From the NCBI RefSeq assembly GCF_002754195.1, contig NZ_PEEU01000001.1, positions 2,728,001 through 2,792,000 of the forward strand: DNA of 64,000 nt, written 5' to 3'. The first letter of the stretch is position 1; each line of letters begins with the position of its first letter. This DNA is from Flavobacterium sp. 9 (lineage in GTDB: Bacteria > Bacteroidota > Bacteroidia > Flavobacteriales > Flavobacteriaceae). The position numbers and the translations under genes were made by a program. Shown here piece after piece: positions 54,363-61,200 of this stretch. The notes under the pieces are model-generated. The model was not told the origin of the DNA. It ran no database searches and saw only the letters and a program-made list of their open reading frames with translations.

Positions 54363-54890
54363 TTAAGATTTAAAATACTTTTTTACTAATTTCTTTGATG
54401 CTTCTGTCTCAATAATCATTCGTTGGTTTTTAAAATGGAAAGCACCTAAATTTTCTTCATAATGTTTAATTAAATTGGTTTTTGCTGTAAATGCAACAAA
54501 TCCATCAAATCCTTTTTGAAAAGAAACTTTACAAGCAAAAGCAACCAAATTTCCTGAAACACCTTCGTAAAGTTTATTTTTACCAACGTTAAAAGGAGAG
54601 CTTTCCAAAAGATTCATATAAACATGATCCTGTTCTATTGTTATACTTATTGCTCCCTGAATAATATTTGAATTATTTACAATTGTAAGCTTATATACCT
54701 CCTTTTGGATGTCATTAAATTCAGATTTCCAATCAAAATTCCATCCATTTTTCTTTAAAACAGTTTTTAAATCCACATTTGTTATACGACTCACTTCAGT
54801 TTGAAAACTATCACCTGAAATTGTATTTAAAATTGAATCCGTTAATTTGTCAATAATAAAACTTTGTTCTATCTGCGTTTTATTGCTCAT
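54363..54890 (-). CDS. GNAT-like acetyltransferase-fold protein
   Basis: This 175-residue soluble protein has a C-terminal half of GNAT pattern: beta strands (GAISITIEQDHVYMNLLESSPF), then GVSGNLVAFACKVSFQKGF as the acetyl-CoA-binding loop and helix, FVAFTAKTNLIKHYEENLGA, and a final strand. The N-terminal 80 residues are helical and polar and not recognised. A substrate cannot be predicted. It forms a two-gene unit with the 53-residue gene downstream. A TATTTTTG box ends 5 bases before the ATG, which would make the transcript nearly leaderless. Confidence 0.7.
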   Translation of the reverse strand: MSNKTQIEQSFIIDKLTDSILNTISGDSFQTEVSRITNVDLKTVLKKNGWNFDWKSEFNDIQKEVYKLTIVNNSNIIQGAISITIEQDHVYMNLLESSPFNVGKNKLYEGVSGNLVAFACKVSFQKGFDGFVAFTAKTNLIKHYEENLGAFHFKNQRMIIETEASKKLVKKYFKS

Positions 54891-55085
54891 TTACCAAAAA
54901 TACAAATTTTAAAGGTAATTAATTAAATTTAGCTCAAGAATTTACGGGTTTATTTGACTTATAGATACGTCTTTAATACTAAATATTAGCCCGAATCTGA
55001 AGCTTTCAATATCTATATAAGATTAAAAAAAGAGACAAGAAAAATACTTTTTTCCTTTTTTAAATCATCGTAGTTATTTTTTTAG

Positions 55086-55093
55086 TAAATTTG
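55086..55093 (+). promoter_or_regulatory. Putative -7 box of the membrane protein gene
   Basis: TAAATTTG fits TAnnTTTG and lies 55 bases before the ATG at 55149. The 258-base gap 54891-55148 shows nothing else. Confidence 0.5.
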
Positions 55094-55148
55094 ATATAGA
55101 ACTCTGTTTATCAAATATTTACTATTAACTTCTTTAAAAATAACCACT

Positions 55149-55586
55149 ATGAAATTACCTAAAGAAATTACCAACGGGTTTTTGATATTCCTTGGAATAG
55201 GAATTTATTTTTTATTGATGAACGTTTTAGGTTTAGCTCATTTATTCTACCTGCGTACTCTGAATGTATTCTTTATATTTTATGGCGTAAACAAAACCAT
55301 GAAAATGAATTTGCATGAAGGAGAAACCAATTTTGTGTCAAATGCCGTTTCTGCAATGGCAACTTCAGTAGTTGGCGTGGCTTTGAGCGTTTTTGGATTA
55401 TTGGTTTACAGTTACGCAAGAGGTGGTGATGCTTATGTAAAAACATTATCCGAAACTTTCATGTTTGGAGGAAATCCTTCTGTACCAACTTATTGTATAT
55501 GTTTATTATTTGAAGGAATCGCTTCGTCGGTCATTGTCACTTTGATGATGATGTTATATTGGAATAACAAATATGTAGCCGATTAA
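55149..55586 (+). CDS. Conserved four-helix integral membrane protein
   Basis: This is a 145-residue protein with four predicted membrane helices at about 10-28, 32-50, 68-92 and 115-138. Short loops include MKMNLHEGETNFVSN between helices 2 and 3 and the polar RGGDAYVKTLSETFMFGGNPSVP between 3 and 4. No signal peptide, metal site or known motif is visible. Proteins of this size and topology are found across Flavobacteriia as uncharacterised membrane proteins. It is a single gene with its own promoter box and a long hairpin terminator. Confidence 0.7.
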   Translation: MKLPKEITNGFLIFLGIGIYFLLMNVLGLAHLFYLRTLNVFFIFYGVNKTMKMNLHEGETNFVSNAVSAMATSVVGVALSVFGLLVYSYARGGDAYVKTLSETFMFGGNPSVPTYCICLLFEGIASSVIVTLMMMLYWNNKYVAD

Positions 55587-55613
55587 TATTTCAAAACAAA
55601 ATAGATCTTTTAG

Positions 55614-55657
55614 CACTCTAAAATCATAAAAAAATATAATTATGTGATTTTAGAGTG
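55614..55657 (+). terminator. Hairpin terminator after the membrane protein gene
   Basis: CACTCTAAAATCATAA (55614-55629) pairs with TTATGTGATTTTAGAGTG (55640-55657) with a two-base bulge, followed by TTTCTTTTTT. Confidence 0.8.
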
Positions 55658-55728
55658 TTTCTTTTTTGAAAATCGCTGTCAAATATTCATTTACAGGATT
55701 CAGCATTGGTTGATTAGAACAATTTCGT

Positions 55729-55736
55729 TACTTTTG
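55729..55736 (+). promoter_or_regulatory. Putative -7 box of bioB
   Basis: TACTTTTG fits TAnnTTTG. A TTGGTTG lies about 20 bases before it. The ATG at 55760 follows 24 bases later. No BirA-type palindrome was recognised. Confidence 0.5.
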
Positions 55737-55759
55737 AACCTTCAAAAACAATGTACCTA

Positions 55760-56848
55760 ATGAGCATTACAAAACACAACTGGACAAAAGACGAGATAAT
55801 CGCCATATATAATAAACCTATGATGGACTTGCTTTATGAAGCAGCAACTATACATAGACAAAAACATGATCCGAACGTAGTTCAGGTATCAACTTTACTA
55901 TCTATCAAAACCGGAGGTTGTCCGGAAGATTGCGGTTATTGTCCGCAAGCTGCCAGATATAACACTGGTGTTGAAGGTAATGATCTAATGAGTGTAAGCC
56001 AGGTAAAAGCTCAGGCTTTGCGTGCAAAATCAAGCGGATCTTCTCGCGTTTGTATGGGTGCTGCCTGGAGAAACGTAAAAGATGGCGAAGAGTTTGATCA
56101 GGTTCTGGAAATGGTTCGTACCATTAACAAACTAGATATGGAGGTTTGTTGTACTTTAGGTATGATTACCGAAAATCAAGCACAACGTTTGGCAGAAGCT
56201 GGTTTGTATGCTTACAACCACAACTTAGATACTTCTGAAGAATATTATAAAGATGTAATTTCTACACGTGGTTTCGAAGACCGTTTGCAAACTATCGAAA
56301 ATGTTCGTAAAACGAATGTTACCGTTTGTAGCGGAGGAATTATTGGAATGGGAGAAAGCATCGAAGACAGAGCAGGAATGCTTGTTGCGCTTTCTACTTT
56401 AAATCCTCAACCGGAATCTGTGCCAATTAATGCATTGGTTGCCGTTGAAGGAACTCCAATGGAGGAAGAAAAACCAGTTGAAATCTGGGAAATGATCCGA
56501 ATGGTAGCAACTACAAGAATTGTTATGCCGGACACACAAGTTCGTTTATCTGCAGGAAGAACAAATATGAGCCGTGAAGGACAGGCAATGTGCTTTTTTG
56601 CTGGTGCAAATTCTATTTTTGCAGGAGATAAATTATTGACTACTCCAAATCCTGATGTTCACGAAGACATGAAAATGTTTGAAATGTTAGGTTTGATTCC
56701 GCAAAAACCATTTGTTAAAGTTTCACAGCCACAAACTGTTGAAGCAGCTGATTCTCAATTTGCTCCATTAGGCGAAAAACCTAAGTGGACGAGACCAGGA
56801 CATACAATTGAAAGAAACCTTGAGGCTTCGATCAAATCAAAAATTTAA
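55760..56848 (+). CDS. bioB: Biotin synthase
   Basis: This is 362 residues from the ATG at 55760 (MSITKHNWTKDE); an ATG three codons earlier is possible. The radical-SAM motif CPEDCGYCPQ carries the three cysteines for the 4Fe-4S cluster. The 2Fe-2S ligands lie in RVCMGAAW, EVCCTLGM, TVCSGGIIGMGE and VRLSAGR, and the YNHNLDTS motif binds the substrate. It inserts sulfur into dethiobiotin to form biotin. No other biotin gene follows directly. Sequence and length are normal for Flavobacterium. Confidence 0.98.
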   Translation: MSITKHNWTKDEIIAIYNKPMMDLLYEAATIHRQKHDPNVVQVSTLLSIKTGGCPEDCGYCPQAARYNTGVEGNDLMSVSQVKAQALRAKSSGSSRVCMGAAWRNVKDGEEFDQVLEMVRTINKLDMEVCCTLGMITENQAQRLAEAGLYAYNHNLDTSEEYYKDVISTRGFEDRLQTIENVRKTNVTVCSGGIIGMGESIEDRAGMLVALSTLNPQPESVPINALVAVEGTPMEEEKPVEIWEMIRMVATTRIVMPDTQVRLSAGRTNMSREGQAMCFFAGANSIFAGDKLLTTPNPDVHEDMKMFEMLGLIPQKPFVKVSQPQTVEAADSQFAPLGEKPKWTRPGHTIERNLEASIKSKI

Positions 56849-56930
56849 TTAAAAGAGTTCATAAATCTCACAAAATATTTTTAAATTGCTTCTCGACTTA
56901 GTGTCAGAAGCAATTTTTTTATTTAGAGAG

Positions 56931-57797
56931 ATGAAGTTAAAACAAATCGAAAGGGTAAAAAAAATCTCAAAATCTGATTTTATTTCCCAATATGTAAAAA
57001 AGCAAATTCCCGTTGTTATTGAAGAACTGACCGAAGATTGGCCAGCCTATCATAAATGGAAATTATCATATATCAAAGAAATCGCAGGCGATACCATCGT
57101 TCCTTTATACGATGACAGACCCGTAAATCATGAAGATGGCTTTAATGAAGCTCATACTAAAATGAAGATGAGCGATTACATCAATCTTTTAGAACAAAAA
57201 CCTACCAATTATCGCATCTTTCTTTATAATCTAATGAAAGAGGTGCCTACATTAAAAAACGACTTTCTATGGCCTGATATTGGCTTAAAATTAGTCAAGC
57301 AAATGCCAATGCTGTTTTTTGGCGGAGAAAATTCAAGAGTCTTTATGCATTATGATATCGATTATTCGAATATTTTGCATTTTCATTTTCATGGAGAAAA
57401 ACAATGTATGCTTTTTGCTCCAAGCCAAACGAAGTTCCTGTACAAAGTTCCTCACGCTTTGATCTCGCGAGAAGACATTGATTTTGACAATCCTGATTTC
57501 GAAAAATTTCCTGCTCTTAAAAATGCCGAAGGTTATATCACCAATCTAAAACATGGTGAAATGCTTTATATGCCCGAAGGTTATTGGCATTACATGAAAT
57601 ACCTGACTCCGGGATTTTCTATGAGCTTAAGGGCTTTTCCTAAAAATGTTAAGAACTTATCAAAAGCACTTTATAATGTTTTCATCATGCGCCATTTTGA
57701 TATTTTAATGCGAAAAATTAAAGGTCAAAAATGGATTGATTATAAAAATGAAAAGGCGGTTAGCAAGACTAACGGAAGTTTGCAAAAGACTTTTTGA
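56931..57797 (+). CDS. JmjC/cupin-like (cupin_8) Fe(II)/2-oxoglutarate-type oxygenase
   Basis: This is 288 residues from the ATG at 56931; the open frame begins earlier but only this start gives the normal N-terminus (MKLKQIERVKKI). N-terminal motif VKKQIPVVIEELTEDWPA is typical of cupin_8/FIH-like proteins. The metal site His-x-Asp is visible in FMHYDIDYSN, and the distal His in PEGYWHYMKYL. Such proteins are 2-oxoglutarate-dependent hydroxylases of proteins or small molecules; the substrate here is unknown. It lies 82 bases after bioB without a terminator between, so read-through transcription is possible. A strong terminator follows. Confidence 0.82.
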   Translation: MKLKQIERVKKISKSDFISQYVKKQIPVVIEELTEDWPAYHKWKLSYIKEIAGDTIVPLYDDRPVNHEDGFNEAHTKMKMSDYINLLEQKPTNYRIFLYNLMKEVPTLKNDFLWPDIGLKLVKQMPMLFFGGENSRVFMHYDIDYSNILHFHFHGEKQCMLFAPSQTKFLYKVPHALISREDIDFDNPDFEKFPALKNAEGYITNLKHGEMLYMPEGYWHYMKYLTPGFSMSLRAFPKNVKNLSKALYNVFIMRHFDILMRKIKGQKWIDYKNEKAVSKTNGSLQKTF

Positions 57798-57823
57798 GAA
57801 GAAAGTGTTTTCTCTATAAAACA

Positions 57824-57853
57824 AAAAAACCACTCGCTCGTGAGTGGTTTTTT
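57824..57853 (+). terminator. Terminator after the cupin-like gene
   Basis: AAAAAACCACTC (57824-57835) pairs perfectly with GAGTGGTTTTTT (57842-57853) around a 6-base loop. Confidence 0.85.
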
Positions 57854-58091
57854 ACTTTTATATATATAAGGAAAAACTATGATTAAATCCGCTTTATGAA
57901 CTACAACAATGTATTGTTGTCTTTTTCTTTTAGTACCCTTTTTATCTTTTGCTTATTGCTCTACTAATGTCTCTAAGTTCTTAAGATTAATCATCATTGT
58001 TTTTGATGGGACAAAATTACGGTGAATTACAAAACCAACAAACCCGTAAAAGACTTGTTTGCAACACAATAAGACAAAATTAAATTTTCAT

Positions 58092-58121
58092 TGGAAATAA
58101 TTAAGCGCGTTAATTATTCCA
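58092..58121. repeat. Palindrome in the gap before the giant gene's 3' end
   Basis: TGGAAATAATTAA and TTAATTATTCCA pair around GCGCG with one bulged base. The rest of the 413-base gap 57798-58210 holds the two terminators and no gene. Confidence 0.6.
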
Positions 58122-58134
58122 AATTTAAAATAAG

Positions 58135-58165
58135 AAACCCTTCAAATCAAAGACTTGAAGGGTTT
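58135..58165 (-). terminator. Terminator of the giant repeat-protein gene
   Basis: AAACCCTTCAA (58135-58145) pairs with TTGAAGGGTTT (58155-58165). It lies 46 bases beyond the stop codon. Confidence 0.75.
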
Positions 58166-58210
58166 TATGCTAAAGTATATTTCTACAGCTTTTTTTCAGT
58201 TTTTTAAATC

Positions 58211-61200
58211 TTAAAACACAACTTTTTTAGTTGATATATAACCGCTTTCTAAAATCACTTTCACAAATAAAACCTGATTTCCTGATTGTAGATTTGTTAT
58301 TTGTAATTCTGTATTTCCTATTTTCTTTTTTTCATAGAGCATTTTTCCGGAAACGTCATAAATAAAAACTTCATTAATAGCGTCTTTGAGTGATGATACT
58401 TTTATGTTTTTATTTTTCACAAAAGCAATAATGTTATCTTCATTTTTATCAAAGTCTTCGACTCCTAAAGTTTTCTTATATCGCAACACAAAACGATCTG
58501 CAAAAACGCCTGTTGCAGTTGTAAAAGTATAGTTACTTGTTCTCAGATCGTGTGTAAAACCAGTAGTTTTATCTTCCAGAAAAATAGGTTGTGCACTTAG
58601 ATTACCGTCGGTATGATCTATTGCAATGGTAAAATCACCTACAATTGCGGATCTATATCCTAAAGGAACAATATCAGAATCTTTAAACGGTAATGCGCGT
58701 CCCTGAATCACAAGTTTTAGATCTCCATTGATGCTGTAAAAATCTAAATATTTGTTTGCATCAGCCGTGATTCCATCATAATTAGTATCCCAACCATCTG
58801 TTGCTCCTTCAATATAACCAACTAACAATTGCTTGAATGCTCCTTGGGTATTTGTTAGATTAAGCCAGACACGGTTCTTTTCGATCTTTGAATTTGCATC
58901 TTTAAAAAATTGCGTATTATTCCCTGGAATACGCATTGAGTTTGTAAAAACAGCGTTTTGTCCTGTTTTTGATTTCACAAAGAATGATTGTCCTGCTGCA
59001 ATATATCCCAATGGAGGATTTTGATTTCCAGGTGTTGTTGATCCATCTCCTGTCATATTACCTATAACGATACTACCTGATAAGTTATAAGTTGCATAAT
59101 CTTCAGTATTGTATTGGTATGTTGTACTATTGGGAGCTGAATTGTGAGTCCAAAAATATAAAGTACCATAAACATTTGCCGTATTATCGACGATAAATTG
59201 ATCTGCATAAATTGCAGAAGGATATGGATTTCCTAATAAGCTCCATTTCTCAGGTGCTCCTAAACTTATATTATATGGACCATTATTTGGAACTCCTTCA
59301 AATAATGCATTATAAACTACCGGAATATTAATATCATAATTTTGCGGAGCTCTTACGGTATAACCAACTCCCGCTAACATTGGTGCAATTCCATTATTAA
59401 TAATTATCCATCCTGTTAAAGGATCATATCTTTCGTACTTATCAATCAAAGTATTTGGTGACAAATCATGTAACGTAAAAGCCGGAGTACGCGTAACCGG
59501 AGATGACCAATAGGTAAAATCATAACGGCGAACGGGAGAAGTATCTCGTTTATAAAAAATATTTCCTGTGTTAACTGAATTGTTTACCTGAAGAAGGCTG
59601 GCATTGTTTTCAAAAATCAAAGTTCCTCCATTATTATTTAAAAAATTATCAATAGTGAATGTATGATTAGATTTTACAGTAACATTAACTCCGGGATGCA
59701 CAATACATGAGCAGGCACTTAAGTTTCCTGTTGTTTGATAATTTCCTGCAAACTCAACGCCATCAGTCGCTATAGGCGGACTTCCTTTTGACCAAACTGA
59801 CCCATTCCAAATATTTGTAACAGGTGGTATAATCACAACAGCTGTTGTTGGCAGCGAAGGACAATTTGCTCCATCCTGAACCGTAAAATAATAAGTACCC
59901 GGAGATAAATTAGTAACGGTATAACTGGCTCCAAAATCAGTATAAGTTTGCAAAGATGTGCCCGTTTGATTAATAACCACATTAGGACCAGTAATTAAGC
60001 CATTTAAAACTACACTTCCCGTAGGGTTAACACATGTTGGGTGCACTATAGTTCCTGGCACCGGAGCAGAAGGTCTTGAATCAATATCAATTCTTGTTTC
60101 TATTGAAAAATCTTCTGCACAGCTTCCGTTTTTTATTACAGCTCGGTAACTAGTACTCGTTGATAATATTCCTGGCTGATAAGTAACACCTGTATGACTT
60201 ATAGATTGCCATACATATGGCAAAGATTCGGCATATTCCCATCTGACAATAGTACCGTTATAACCACTTAAAGTTAATAAAGGACTTGGATCTCCGCCAC
60301 AAACATGCGCTCCTCCGTTTACAATTCCGGGTTGTGTTTTTGTTACATTTGTTGAGTTGCTTGCATTTACAACTGCTGCACATCCATTTGAAGAATAACT
60401 TACCGTAACTGTTTTACTTCCTGTTGTTTTCCATTGTAATGTGACTGTATTATTGGTAGTTGATATTCCTCCTGCAGTAATATTATAATCTGTACCTGCA
60501 ACTCCGGGAACCGTCCAAAGATAATTTGTTTGTCCGGCCAAAGTCGTATAGGTTACGCTATCATCAACACAAACAATTGCCCCAGGCTGAACAGAAAAAA
60601 CCGGAACCGGTAATGGATTAACGGTTATTGTCGCTGAACCTCCTGTAAAACCAGAACTTCTTATGCAAGTATTAGCATCTGTAACAGAAACTAAAGTATA
60701 AGTTGTAGTATTTGAAACTGGTGTGACAAACGTTGCAAAAGCGGTTCCGCTTGCGACACTATTTGCAGTGCGATTTGCAACTCCATCATTATAAACCACA
60801 GTAAAAGGTCCTGTTCCGGATGTTGCGGTAAAAGTTAATTGTCCAGCACCAGTTGCACAAAATGGACCATTGGCTGACAAACTTCCTTGTGGTAATGGAT
60901 TAACGGTTATTGTTGCTGAACCTCCGGTGAAACCAGAATTTCTTATACAAGTATTTGAATCGGTAACGGAAACTAAAGTATAAGTTGTTGTATTTGAAAC
61001 TGGTGTTTGGAAAGTTGCAAAAGCTGCTCCGCTTGCCACACTGACACTACGATTTGCAACTCCGTCATTATAAACTACCGTAAAAGGTCCTGTTCCCGAT
61101 GTTGCCGTAAAAGTTAATTGTCCAGCGCCAGTCGCACAAAAAGGACCATTGGCTGATAACGTTCCTTGTGGTAATGGATTAACGGTTATAGTCGCGGAAC

